Positions 13,110 to 23,794 of a stretch of DNA of 64,000 bases are shown one piece after another; the stretch's first letter is position 1, and every line of letters begins with the position of its first letter. The stretch is from positions 1,178,001 through 1,242,000 of the forward strand of contig CM055823.1 of assembly GCA_029582265.1 (NCBI GenBank). Direction: 5' to 3'. This stretch comes from Zoroaster sp. YZ-2022 (lineage: Eukaryota > Echinodermata > Asteroidea > Forcipulatida > Zoroasteridae). Both the position numbers and the translations under genes were made by a program. The notes under the pieces are model-generated. The model was given only the letters and a program-made list of their open reading frames with translations, ran no database searches and was not told the origin of the DNA.

Positions 13110-13242
13110 CTGTGTGTGTTCCCATCATGACCTTGTTGTTGGTGTATGGCTAGACTTATGTTCCAGATGTCAAAGTCACTCTCCTTGCAAGAGCTGGCGA
13201 TGAAATCCCTCAGGATATCACGCATAACACTTTGTCCTTGCT
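13110..13242 (-). CDS. Candidate coding exon, unknown gene
   Basis: The minus-strand segment is preceded by CTGTTTTCAAG, a usable acceptor, and ends at ACACAG followed by GTACTG, a good donor. The open frame starts QGQSVMRDILRDFIASS and ends QGHDGNTH. The mix of W, C, D and aromatic residues looks like a genuine protein. No domain is recognised. It could belong to the same minus-strand gene as the exons at 16.3-34 kb, but phases of neighbouring candidates do not all join, so exons are missing or some are false. Confidence 0.4.
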
Positions 13243-13299
13243 CTTGAAAACAGAATCAAACAGATTGATTTTTAAAATAAAGAATCAATGATATAACGC

Positions 13300-13760
13300 G
13301 AATAACAGTGGCTTTCCATCCAATGTTGTCACCCTCTTCTAACCAGTTCGGCTTCGATGCCGGGTGGTACACGCAATTTTTTTTGTACAGCGGATCGGAG
13401 AGCGCCCTAAACACGCATTCCCGACGGTGTGTGTGTCACCGAGATTTGTCAACACGCCACACGTGGCGGGTGCTGCCAGGCGGCTGGGACGTGTATACAC
13501 GCGGGGAATCGCCGGAGTCCGCGGGGTCAACACGGATCGGTGGCTCCCGGACAAAATGCAATTGCAAACACTGAATCCGAGTTCACACTCTCTTTGTTGA
13601 TTTTTGCTCCAATCCCTTTATCCAAGACTCGTTCCTTTGACGCATCTGCCAGCCAAGCATTTGTAAAGACGGATTTTATATCCATTGTTTACGAGGCATC
13701 TCGATTCTTCTTCCAGGTATGCCGGCTCTTTTTCAATCGGGCGCTTGGTCGCTAACAGGC
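13300..13760. other. GC- and CpG-rich block
   Basis: CpG density rises markedly over about 450 bp within AT-rich DNA. Several frames are open on both strands, as expected from composition. It could be a CpG-rich promoter region or a fragment of a mobile element. No protein family is recognised. Confidence 0.35.
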
Positions 13761-14964
13761 CGCTGCAGAACAAAAACAACCGTAATTCAAAAACTACTAG
13801 CCATTTAAATTTCTAAATGTCAATGAGTAGCGTGTTTCACTTTGGTTGTCCGAACTTAGTTTCATTGACAAAAAAAATTATTAATGGCTATAATTTTTTC
13901 TTTAGATTTTTCTAATGAAAATAAACCCCAAACGGGACCGGAAAAATAAATATTCCCCCAATGGCAACTGGTTAAAAAAAACAAATTAAAATCCATACTT
14001 ACTACAAGACCTCGCAGATCTCAAATGGAGAAACTACATTCGTGTGGGTTGTAAGCTTTAGTGACACCCAAAAGCTAACAATGTTCGTTGTCACTTTTGG
14101 CATGATGTTACTGCACACGACTCATCCGTTGAATATACACAGCTTTACTGGGCCCATCAAGACTTCTTACAAGGAAGAAAATATATTGCTGTTATTACCA
14201 CTTTTTCAGTTTTGCTTTACACTATCTCATAAAATGTCTGTAAATGCACTCAAGATATAAACCCCAGTATTTAAAATCTCATTTTTATTTAATCGCCATA
14301 TACTGATTTGTTGCAACATCGATGCCCCACTGGTTACCGAATTGTTTACTCAGTCATGTATGAATTCACACATTGCACAGCATGTATGCATCCATTTACA
14401 GGCACTTTTTTCTAAAAACTCATTCTTTTCAACATGAAGACTTTTGTTGGAGATAGATATATTCCAATGAAATGATTGTTGCTACTTAAATTCTCTTTCA
14501 TATGACTTCTCTCAAACACAGAGCATTTTGTACACAAGTGTATGTATGCTCCATTGAAAGCAAGGATTGACTCGTATTATGTCCATTTCTATAATATAAC
14601 ATGTAGGTTGGGCCATACCATTAGAAAAGATAAGGAATCAGTCTTTCCAACCATATATAAAGTATGGTATGGATCATGTATGAAGGGAAAAACACACAGG
14701 TAAAACTTGTAGCTTTGCATGGTGAGGATGATAAATACAGCCGTTTGTTTCTAACAAAATAAAACAAAAATAAAAAACATACAGCTGTTTTAAAAAGCTG
14801 GACCATGAGGACTCCCACTATGTTGTGTGTGTAAGTGACCCTGGTCAACTAAAGTCCGCCAATGGTATAAGCAACATAGGGGGTAGTGTATGCCAATGGT
14901 AGTGCATGGAGAAAATATGGTTCAGAGAGAACCATGACTTAAGATTAGATGCAGGCAGGTTAAT
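13761..14964. other. Non-coding stretch
   Basis: No gene seen. Near 14698-14735 there is a copy of the GTAAAACTTGTAGCTT / GAGGATGATAA segment that precedes the hairpin at 2025. Confidence 0.45.
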
Positions 14965-15110
14965 CAAAACTTTGAGAATAACTCAGAAGTCCCCACATGG
15001 TTCTCCCTGGAACCATAATAACTCAGAAGTCCCCATGGTTCTCTCCTAGTGTGTGTGTAAACCATAATAACTCCAGAAGTCCCCTATGGTTCCTTCCTTG
15101 AACCATATTT
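14965..15110. repeat. Short tandem repeat, about 48 bp, three copies
   Basis: The block AATAACTCAGAAGTCCCC, CATGGTTCTC, GGAACCATA occurs three times with small indels. Confidence 0.7.
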
Positions 15111-16089
15111 TCTACTTCTATAACGATGGTGTAGAGAAAAACGAGTTGCCTGGACATTGGTCTCTCCTTGAACCTTTCCTCACTTAACGTAAGGTTGAGA
15201 TACAAGTTGTGCGACAACTTTTTCAGAACCTGGGTACCTCAGCTTCTCGAATAGTTCCGAGAGATACACACACACATGGTGTTACCAAGCAAAACCAAAA
15301 CGTATAAAAGTCACACACGTAAGTTACACAGTAACCCTTATGGGTATGGTTACTGTGCAGACCTTCCAAATCACTTTCCCGCAAAATCAGTGGAGAAACT
15401 CCCAAGTTGTGAGAAATGGCACATGTTCTCCTGGCCTTGACAAGTCATCGACAACTTGTGCCCCGTGGTGTTGGGCAGGACCCTCACACAACTCAGCCAT
15501 CTGGGGAAAAGTGTAAATTGGTGTTGTTCACTGAAGTTGAGCTTATGAGATTCTCGGTTTGTGTTATTTTGTGTCCTGAGGGATAAGATGGAAAGAATAT
15601 TGAATATAAATATTGGAGCTGAAATCCAAATCTCATTTTAACTCTTAATTTGTGATTTTCCTGTAGGAAAAACAAGTTGTGAAATGTCAACAAATTTATG
15701 TCACCTCCAATATACATTACAAAAACCTCTTAGTGATATATCAAAATACAGTCCATGCACAATATGGCTTATTCAGGTTTGGTATTCAGTGGGTTGATTT
15801 TGTAAATACATTTCTGGAGTTAAGCAAACCCACACATACAAAGCCTCTTTATTAGAGATCTGTGCCTACGGGAGTAAGCCCCCAAGTGAAACCTCTGACT
15901 TTTAGGGCATCCATACATATGTGATCTTAGTACAAATGTGGGAGTAAGGGTTTGAAGTAAGCTGCTTCCAGAGATTAAACATGGTACATTCCTCTGAACC
16001 TTACTCCAACTTGCAGCACTTCCACCATGCAAAAGCTTCAAACCCTCACTTATAGTATACAAATTTTTAAAAAGAACAAACCCCTATTT
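15111..16089. other. Non-coding stretch
   Basis: Weak open frames on the minus strand (15223-15405, 15820-16062) have no splice or domain support. Nothing firm to annotate. Confidence 0.4.
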
Positions 16090-16295
16090 GTTCACCTCCC
16101 CACAAAAAATGGGATGGGATTGGGGGGGGTTGGATGGGGGTTGGCTGGATGGGGGTTGGATGCTGGGAGGCTGGGATGGAGGAAAGGGTGGTTGAGGGGG
16201 GTTGATGAAGGATGGGTGTGGGCTGGTTGGATGAGAGGCTGGATGGAGGTTGGATGGGAGGGGTTTGGATGGAAAGGGGTTGGATGGAGGCGCGT
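16090..16295 (+). repeat. G-rich GGATGGGGGTTGG repeat
   Basis: Irregular repeats of GGTTGGATGGGGG over about 200 bp, with G-runs of 4-8, on the + strand. The encoded G/W-rich frame is a by-product of the repeat. The region could form G-quadruplexes. It abuts the donor side of the exon at 16308-16460. Confidence 0.8.
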
Positions 16296-16307
16296 TACCT
16301 ACTGTAC

Positions 16308-16460
16308 CTTAGTTCTTTTTCTCCTGGATCTAGCTTTCCATCTTGAGCACCAGACACAGAGCCTTCACTCAAAAGTGACATGTCCGCATGGTCTTGGGAA
16401 TGAAGTGGATCGATCATATACGTGCTGCAATCTTCAGTGGAATATTGACAACAAATTTGC
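16308..16460 (-). CDS. Coding exon, unknown gene
   Basis: On the minus strand the acceptor GATTTTATTTTCAG directly precedes the exon and the donor GTACAG follows CTAAG. Only one of three frames is open, and it is open throughout: it begins QICCQYSTEDCSTYMIDP and ends KLDPGEKEL. The exon is 153 bp, needs two bases from the exon before it and leaves two. The product is polar and acidic with serine-rich stretches, perhaps a cytoplasmic tail or linker. No family recognised. Confidence 0.6.
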
Positions 16461-17003
16461 CTGAAAATAAAATCGCATTATAAAATTATGCAAATAACTA
16501 TTTCAGTTAATAACAAGGTTGTAGTGCTAGGTGATGTTCAGTATAAAAAGGTAATTTTGACAAATAAAACACATATCTAACAATTCTTCAAAACTTATTG
16601 GCTTGTCCTCATTGTCACGTGAAATAATTTCCTTTAAAATTTGTTACATAATTCAGGCTCTTTGTATACATCTTTATATTCTAAAACAAACCAATTGACA
16701 GGACGCACCATCTTTGCACACAATATGTATTTATGCGCATTCAGTTTCAACAAACTTTGAGCACACTGACAGCAAGAGATTAACTGTCAGTGACAGAGGG
16801 ATATCCCAAATGAGGTTCTGCACAAGCATTGTAGATATAGATCAGCAATGTATACCTCTATCCTGTGAAGAAAATGGTCAGTCCAAAACATCCATGCCCA
16901 TCAAATGCATCATATAATTTTTAAAGACACACACAAGCTTGACAAGAAAGCCAACATACTCCCGAGAGCCGTTATCCTCCTTGTCCGGAGAGACCAAGCC
17001 AGT

Positions 17004-17107
17004 TTAATGCCAGTCTTTTCTAGGACAGCCAGCAGTGACCCGCAAACTCCATCTTGATTTCAGGTCAGCCCCTGTAATCATCACTTCTAAAGCTCCACTA
17101 GCTACTC
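17004..17107 (-). CDS. Candidate exon ending in a stop, unknown gene
   Basis: A strong acceptor (ATGTTTGTTTCTTATAG) precedes a minus-strand frame reading VASGALEVMITGADLKS, then RWSLRVTAGCPRKDWH, then TAA. If the stop is genuine this is a last coding exon; otherwise the frame may be interrupted by an error. The protein looks extracellular-like, with a GCP turn. No family recognised. Confidence 0.4.
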
Positions 17108-17234
17108 CTATAAGAAACAAACATTCCTCTTGTATTCCTCTCTCAATCACAATTACATGTAACATGTTTCCCTCATTAACCCTTCTATGACCGCAAGGGT
17201 CCAAAACCAGTCCAAATAAGATGATATTTGCCAA

Positions 17235-18355
17235 GCATATCTTAGTGCACACCAGGAACACTGTCAAACCCCGCAGTCAAAATGTTGATATACTTGTTAA
17301 GGCATATCTCCAGCACTAGAACACTGTCAAACCCTTTGCAGTCAAAATGTTGACATACTTTACCAAGGTATATCTAGTACTGTACCAGAGAACATGTCAA
17401 ACCTTGCAGTCAAAATGTTGATATACATGCCAAGGTATATCTAGTGCACTAGAACACTGTCAAACCTTGCAAAGTCAAAATGTTGGATATACTCTGCCAT
17501 AGGTATATCTAGTGTACCAGAACACCGTCAAACCTTGCAGTCCAAAAATGTTGATATACTTGCGCTATGCATATCTAAATGCACCATAGGAACACCGTCA
17601 AACCTTGCAGTCAAAATGTTGATATACTAAGCAAGTTGTATATCCTTAGTGCACTAGAACACTGTCCAAACCTTGCAGTCAAACAATGTTGGATATATTT
17701 GTCTAAGGTATATCTAGTGCACCAGAACACTGGTCAAACCTCAGTGCAGTCAAAATGTTGATATACAGTTGCCAAGGTATATCTAGTGCACCAGAACCGT
17801 CAAACCTTTTGCAGTCAAAATGTTGATATACTCTAAGCTAAGTATATCTAGTGCACTAGGAACACCGTCAAACCTTGCAGAACCAAAATGTTGATATATT
17901 TCTTGCCAAGGTATATCTAGTGCACTAAACACTGTCAAACCTGCAGTCCAAATGTTGATATATTCTTACCAAGGTATACTCTAGTGCACTAGAACACTGT
18001 CAAACCTTGCAGCTGTCAAAATGTTGATATACATGCCAAGGCATATCCTGAAGTGCACCAGAACACCGGGTCAAACCTTGCAGTCAAAATGTTGATATAT
18101 TTGCCAAGGTATATCTAGTGCACTAGAACACTGTCAAACCTTGCAGTCAGTCAAAATGTTGATATATTCTTACCAAGGTATATCTAGTGCACTATTAGGA
18201 ACACTGTCAAACCTTGCAGTCAAAATAAGTTGATATACATGCCTTAAGGTATATCTAGTGCAGCACTAGAACACTGTCAAACCTTGCAGTCAAAATGTTG
18301 ATATGGACATTTGCCAAGGCATATCTAGTGCAATTAGAACACTGTCAAAACCTCA
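17235..18355 (+). repeat. 61-bp satellite, about 18 copies
   Basis: The monomer order is AACACTGTCAAACCTTGCAG, TCAAAATGTTGATATACT, TGCCAAGGTATATC, TAGTGCACCAG. Copies differ by many 1-3 base indels. The array leads directly into the 200-bp conserved tail at 18356, the same order as single-monomer copies at 5470 and 27150. Confidence 0.9.
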
Positions 18356-18585
18356 TGTAGTAAGTAAAATTTACAGGTCAAATGAGTCGAGCCCATTTTT
18401 GACTGTGTAAAAGTGCATTGTCTTTGTATTGTTGAGGGTGTGAAAATTAGTAAAAACCAGTCAAAAATGCCCCTAAAAGTGCAACATTTGGGACTTCAAC
18501 AATCAAACAGGCAGTTGACTGGTGGTTCTGACCACTATAGCTACTAAGCCACCAAACGTTCAGCTGTAGTAGGAGGGTTAATCAA
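18356..18585 (+). repeat. Dispersed repeat, copy 2 (after expanded satellite)
   Basis: Landmarks GTAGTAAGTAAAATTTACAG, TTGTATTGTTGAGGGTG, AAAACCAGTCAAAAAT and GGCAGTTGACTGG are in the same order as the copies at 5470-5745 and 27150-27420. Confidence 0.8.
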
Positions 18586-18712
18586 GGACTTTATGAGTAA
18601 TTGCTGTGTGATTACTCTCAAGCAGTGAATTTCACTAATCACCAAACACTGCACAAGTGCGTATATATATATCATGAACTCCTGAAGACCATCAGAGCAT
18701 ACTGATCAAATC

Positions 18713-18812
18713 GCTGAGTTGTAAATTCTCCAGTTCTTTTCTAGAAGTAAATTACTACCAATTGAGAATTTCACATGAAAGTGTCACCCAATTAGTCTTA
18801 CTTATAATGAAC
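18713..18812 (+). repeat. Decayed copy of the 2.0-kb hairpin element
   Basis: TCCAGTTCTTTTCTAGAA, ATTACTACCAATTGAGAA, TTTCACATG, GTGTCACC and AATTAGTCTTACTTA follow the order of the right arm and flank at 2085-2170. Confidence 0.6.
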
Positions 18813-18864
18813 CCGTTTTAGGATCATTTTAATGTAATCAACAAACAAAGGAAATGGGACTTAC

Positions 18865-19047
18865 ATTAGTAATGGATAACACAGGTGTGATTGGGCAGTA
18901 GTTTTGAAAACGTGCAAGTAAATACCGTTGCTTAGGTATTAGCCATATGTTGTGGAAGCCAGCCAGCTGGGTGAAATCTATGCTAAGATTTGCCTTTTGC
19001 TTTCCCCTTTTATTGCTTAAATCACAACATTGTGATTTGCGTAAAAA
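18865..19047 (-). CDS. Coding exon, unknown gene
   Basis: A pyrimidine-rich acceptor (GTTTTCAGATTTTCAG) and a consensus donor (GTAAGT) bound a 183-bp minus-strand segment. Only one frame is open; it is phase 0 at both ends and encodes 61 residues beginning FLRKSQCCDLSNKRGKQ and ending CPITPVLSITN. This is the best-supported exon of the unidentified minus-strand gene set. No domain is recognised. Confidence 0.65.
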
Positions 19048-19132
19048 CTGAAAATCTGAAAACAAAACTGAAGAATATATAATACTTTTCAATGTTCCAT
19101 AAGTGCGAGCAACAATGAAAAACTGGCTTCAG

Positions 19133-19396
19133 GAATTATATTAAATGGGCAGTATCGCTACAATCAACAGGACATGGAATTGAATGTAGTGTTTTAGATT
19201 AACTCATTGGACTGAAAATTAACTCAATTCTGAAAATACCCACATGATAAGGTTTATATTACCGCTTGCTTGCAAGGTATACATGAGCCAGTAATTTTCA
19301 GTCACTGTGTTCATATCTTAACCTAAGACATCGATTCCATGCCCTGTTGAATGCTGTCTACCTGGATCATGACGATACTGCCCTTTAATATAGAAC
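19133..19396. mobile_element. MITE, GGGCAGTATCG ends
   Basis: The left end reads TATTAAATGGGCAGTATCG and the right end is the complement of TATTAAAGGGCAGTATCG. Further in, both arms share a CAACAGGxCATGGAAT block. Length is about 264 bp. It is the most complete copy of the family also seen at 1553-1757 and 34078-34165. Ends next to TA suggest a TA target duplication. Confidence 0.75.
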
Positions 19397-19417
19397 TCAT
19401 TTTTAATGAGAAAGTAC

Positions 19418-19573
19418 CTTTATCTCGGAGAGTCCCACAAACAGGATATTCTGCATGGAAACTCCTTTCTTGACCAACGCCACCTTTTGTGATGAAACAA
19501 GCGACGACAACCTCGTTGCTTAGATGATACACCAAAAAAATGGCAGCTGGCTGCCACACATATTTGACATTTC
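19418..19573 (-). CDS. Candidate exon, unknown gene
   Basis: A minus-strand frame reads NVKYVWQPAAIFLVYHL, then SNEVVVACFITKGG, and ends at GTLRDKG with a donor-like AAAG/GTACTT. The acceptor (CACTTCAAG) is weak, and a competing short frame with a better acceptor exists in the same place. The donor lies about 20 bp from the MITE at 19396. No family recognised. Confidence 0.35.
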
Positions 19574-20427
19574 CTTGAAGTGTCCAACTTTATCTGTTAT
19601 CTGTATTTGTTGCCAAAATTAAAGGAGAGAAACAACTCGCCATCAACATTATGCGCATAAGAACCTCATATGGAAAAATCAAGGGAGGAGGGCCAAGTCA
19701 TGGTACAGCCAAGTTTTGAGATAGCCTTGCACACAGGCTCTGGGCCACCTGGCCTCCTTAATCTGTCTTTTGTGAGTCCTAATCTTGTAACAACACAGTA
19801 CCTGCCAATCAACATATCCTGGCTTCCTGAGTGGGCCTAGCCTGTTTTAGCCAGCTAAGCAATTCAATAGCTGGGCCAGTTAGAACTAAAGACAGCCAAG
19901 GTGTCAATTGGAGTTTGGCGCTTTCAACAATAATTATGAGCTATTTGAGATCTATTCATTAGTAAAGGGTCTTTTTGTGTTCTGTGTAGGGTATATGAAC
20001 AAGCAGAAAAGCTGGATTATATAGGCCCATAGACCCATGTGCTCATGGCTGGGCTTCTCAAAGTGCCTTTTTGCCCTACCATGATCAGTGTGACCCTCCT
20101 CCCTAAATGTGTCACCTGTTCATTAAGGTATTGCTGCTTAATTTCAAACCCTAAGCATAAGAAATTTAGTGTGCCACCCAAGGGAAGGTACAACATCGTT
20201 TATATTACAGAGTTTTAAGGTATTACCGGCACAAGGAATCGTAGTCCAGCCCATATGGCTGAAGTCCTTATTGCCTGTGACCACATGCACAAAAACAGGT
20301 CATTATCCTGCAGTAAAACCCAAACCGCCATCAATTCTGTTTTTTAAATGTAAATTGTAGTTTTTGGTTGAAGCCAAAAGAAATTACTGGCAAATTCAAT
20401 GCTTTGGGAAAACACAAAACATCTTCC
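19574..20427. other. Non-coding stretch
   Basis: No gene or repeat structure is evident. Confidence 0.4.
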
Positions 20428-20692
20428 TGAAAAGAACATATGAGTCAATATGATGCAAAACAACCTTCACCACTCTGGTTGGTTCAAATGTATGTCAAGC
20501 ATGTCGGGCTACAATAGAACATGAGTCAACATGATGATGTAAAAACAAACCTTCATCACTCTGAAGTTGGGTCTTCAAATGGACGCCGCGTCACATGCTC
20601 CAAGCAACAGAACATGAGTCAACATGATGGAAACAACCTTCATCACTCTGGTTGGTTCAAATGTATGTCACATAATGTCTCCAAGCAAATAG
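20428..20692 (+). repeat. 85-bp tandem repeat, three copies
   Basis: Each copy runs AGAACATGAGTCAACATGAT, AACCTTCATCACTCTG, GTTGGTTCAAATG, CACATGxTCCAAGCAA. Copies differ by several indels. Confidence 0.8.
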
Positions 20693-21901
20693 AACTGTGC
20701 TGGGAAATAGGTACAGGTATACACATGTTCTGATTTTGATAATGCCATGTCTGTACGCATCCCAGATTAGCAAGAAACAATTGGGGACCCAGTTGTTGGG
20801 TATTGGATCAGCCAACATATGGGTCCCACTACACAATGGGTCCCGGCTTGGCAACCTGAATCTGGGCAAAATCTGGGCAAAAAATGTTGTGACTGGGACC
20901 CACCTTAAGGCCCTAATCCGTGGACAACTTGGGCAACTTCTAGCTGCCTCTTTCCCAATTGAGTCCCAAGTGGGACCCAGTCCGGTTGGGGAAATATGGC
21001 ACGCAGTGCATCGATCGAGGTCATGTGACTTTTCATCGATATTTCACAATCACCATTCAGTCACTGCACTTAAAGAAATAGTCAAAATGACTTTTTTCAA
21101 CAATACCTCCTTCAAAACTGTTTTTATATAATATGGATGATTACAATTTAGCATTTTATATTATTTTATTTTGCGCTAAAAAGTATCAGATCGTGATGCC
21201 GCGTTAGCAAATTGCGAAGTTATTTATCACATTAGGCTGAGTCATTTAGCTGTATTTTTTTTCCCCAACCATATCCGATATGGACAGGTTCTCCAACCCT
21301 TTTTCCTTTGGAAAAAAAATTCTCCAATAACCACAAATTTAGTGGGAACAAAGAGAGAAAACATTTACTATGAACTTATTTGAGAAAACTTCCCAAAAAC
21401 CAAAAAAAAAGAAATAAGAAAAGATCGGAAAAAGAAAAAGAAAAAAGAAAGTCATAATCCCTGGTTTCCAACCCACCACCTTGTGGGTCCAAAAAGCACT
21501 CACATTATCCTCAATACGCCCATCGAATCAACTCACCCAATTGTGGGTTTTCGTAATGTTATATAGATATCCTGTAAAATGAATGATTGTGAAGGTAGTA
21601 CGTGATGCTAAAATGGATGTTGTTTGGGAAAAATATTTCATGAAAGTCAGCCGCCAAGACATGTGATCTTGGTCCTGACTCGCGCCGCCATTTTAACGTT
21701 ACACAGATGGTGCAGGAACCTGACTGCTTCCCGCCATTTTCGAGGATTCTCCCTACTTCGTTGTTCATCATTGCCGAAAAATAATATATATCTTATTGTC
21801 TCCACGATTTCGCTAAAACATTTAGTAAGTTAAATCAATATTCGTATCTTTTGTAATACTGCATCAGCTATGCAGAAAAAAAGAGAGCGTAATTGAGCAG
21901 A
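20693..21901. other. Non-coding stretch with repeated GGGACCCA words
   Basis: Between about 20787 and 20990 the words GGGACCCA and TGGGTCCC recur in both orientations, suggesting a short inverted-repeat element. The remainder is AT-rich, with a G/C-richer piece at 21660-21780. No gene is supported before the gap. Confidence 0.4.
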
Positions 21902-22401
21902 NNNNNNNNNNNNNNNNNNNNNNNNNNNNNNNNNNNNNNNNNNNNNNNNNNNNNNNNNNNNNNNNNNNNNNNNNNNNNNNNNNNNNNNNNNNNNNNNNNN
22001 NNNNNNNNNNNNNNNNNNNNNNNNNNNNNNNNNNNNNNNNNNNNNNNNNNNNNNNNNNNNNNNNNNNNNNNNNNNNNNNNNNNNNNNNNNNNNNNNNNNN
22101 NNNNNNNNNNNNNNNNNNNNNNNNNNNNNNNNNNNNNNNNNNNNNNNNNNNNNNNNNNNNNNNNNNNNNNNNNNNNNNNNNNNNNNNNNNNNNNNNNNNN
22201 NNNNNNNNNNNNNNNNNNNNNNNNNNNNNNNNNNNNNNNNNNNNNNNNNNNNNNNNNNNNNNNNNNNNNNNNNNNNNNNNNNNNNNNNNNNNNNNNNNNN
22301 NNNNNNNNNNNNNNNNNNNNNNNNNNNNNNNNNNNNNNNNNNNNNNNNNNNNNNNNNNNNNNNNNNNNNNNNNNNNNNNNNNNNNNNNNNNNNNNNNNNN
22401 N
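21902..22401. other. Assembly gap (500 N)
   Basis: Exactly 500 N. Sequence just right of the gap is homopolymer-rich and may be low quality. Confidence 0.99.
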
Positions 22402-22985
22402 GGGTTAAAAAAAATTTTAACCCTTTTTTTAAGGCAAAAACCCCAAATTTCACAAGAGTCCCCCTGCCACATCCCAGAGTGACTTTGTTATGTTTTTTGC
22501 AGCCCCGTACATCATATCAGTTTGTTGAAAAAGACAACGACTGAACAATGAGTTTGAAACACTGAATAACTTTACTCTGAAACCCCCTTTGAAAATTGTT
22601 TTTCCGTGGAAATAAATAGTTCATTGCAAATTCATGAATATACTTTTGGGATTCCCTTCAACAGGAAAACGCTTATGAACTTTTCTTGTGGCAGTTTTAG
22701 GGCAGCTCATTAATCCTTGAGAGCCGCCTGTGAATTTGCCAATATCTAAGAGGAAGAGACACCATGAAATTGCAGTGAATTTACGAACTGTTTTTTCAGC
22801 GGCAAAACAGATTTTCAGGTAAAGTTATTCATAGTGAAAGGGATGGTCACGGTGACTGCACTAGTGGTCAGGGCAGTGAACCAAAGTTCATTGTACCTCA
22901 ATGAAGTCATATTCCCCACGTCGCTTGTACTGGGAATTGACTCGCTATTTTGTAGAGCGATGTTCAGACACCGCTTCTCTCTTAC
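22402..22985. other. Non-coding stretch
   Basis: Presumed intron downstream of the exon at 22986-23164. A CAG/GTAAAG donor-like site on the + strand near 22819 is not backed by a convincing open frame. Confidence 0.4.
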
Positions 22986-23164
22986 GTGATCTCAGTGACT
23001 GGTGCAGTGCTTGGCTCCTCCAATAGCAGATCAGTGAAACTAACAAAGACGACCTCATGGATTTTATTTTGTAGTAGGTAGTCAAGTGAATCAAGTAGAT
23101 GGGTAGTCAATCGGGATAGTTTGACTCTAGAAAGATCCGTCAGTACCTGACAATGTCTGACTTG
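22986..23164 (-). CDS. Coding exon, unknown gene
   Basis: On the minus strand, TTCCTTTGTTTAAATCCAAACAG gives a credible acceptor and the exon ends ATCAC/GTAAGAGAG, a consensus donor. It is 179 bp with only one open frame, phase 0 at entry and two bases left over. The product begins QVRHCQVLTDLSRVKLSR and ends APVTEI, with a leucine-rich helical middle. No family recognised. Confidence 0.6.
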
Positions 23165-23794
23165 CTGTTTGGATTTAAACAAAGGAAGGTTTTATTTCTA
23201 ACAGACATGATACTTTAGTATCATTTTAAACATTGGTTGAGATCTGGTCACATGGTCATGTTTAAAACTGTCTCAAACGATAATAAAAAAGACATCTCAG
23301 AAAGTTATAAAAAAAGATTGGTTTAGGAACCTTATCTAATGTTGCCCACTAACTCTACCCGGAACACCCACCTTCCACCCGCAAAAATTCGGCCCCTCAT
23401 TTTTTTAATCCAAGTTTTAGAAAACCTTAACAATACAATGGCTTAAGCCAGCCACCCACCAGTTTGATGTAACCACTTTTCCTGGTTGGGCACCGTTGAC
23501 CCAACGTTAATCCGTCCACACAATGGAAAAGGCATCATTGGCCATTCAAAAGGTCTACACCTGCAGGAACACCTTGTCAATGGATTACAGGGTTTTTTGA
23601 GGACCGCAGCTATATCGATCATCACTGCTATCTGGGCCAGGTCACAATAACCGAGAATGAATCTAGTGGTTTTTATGGGCAAGATTGGCTTAGAGCTCTC
23701 AAACGGTTGTAAAAAATAGTGGCTTAAAAGTCCCGTCTCGATTATATTTTAAAAGACCACTATTAAAACTGGAATCTGGTTGATGTTTGCCAGA
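23165..23794. other. Non-coding stretch, presumed intron
   Basis: No coding or repeat structure visible before the 36-bp satellite. Confidence 0.4.

Noticed and set aside
16027..16464. 145-residue G/W-rich protein on the + strand
   Set aside because: Low-complexity translation of the G-rich repeat; the minus strand of 16308-16460 has the splice-bounded exon instead.
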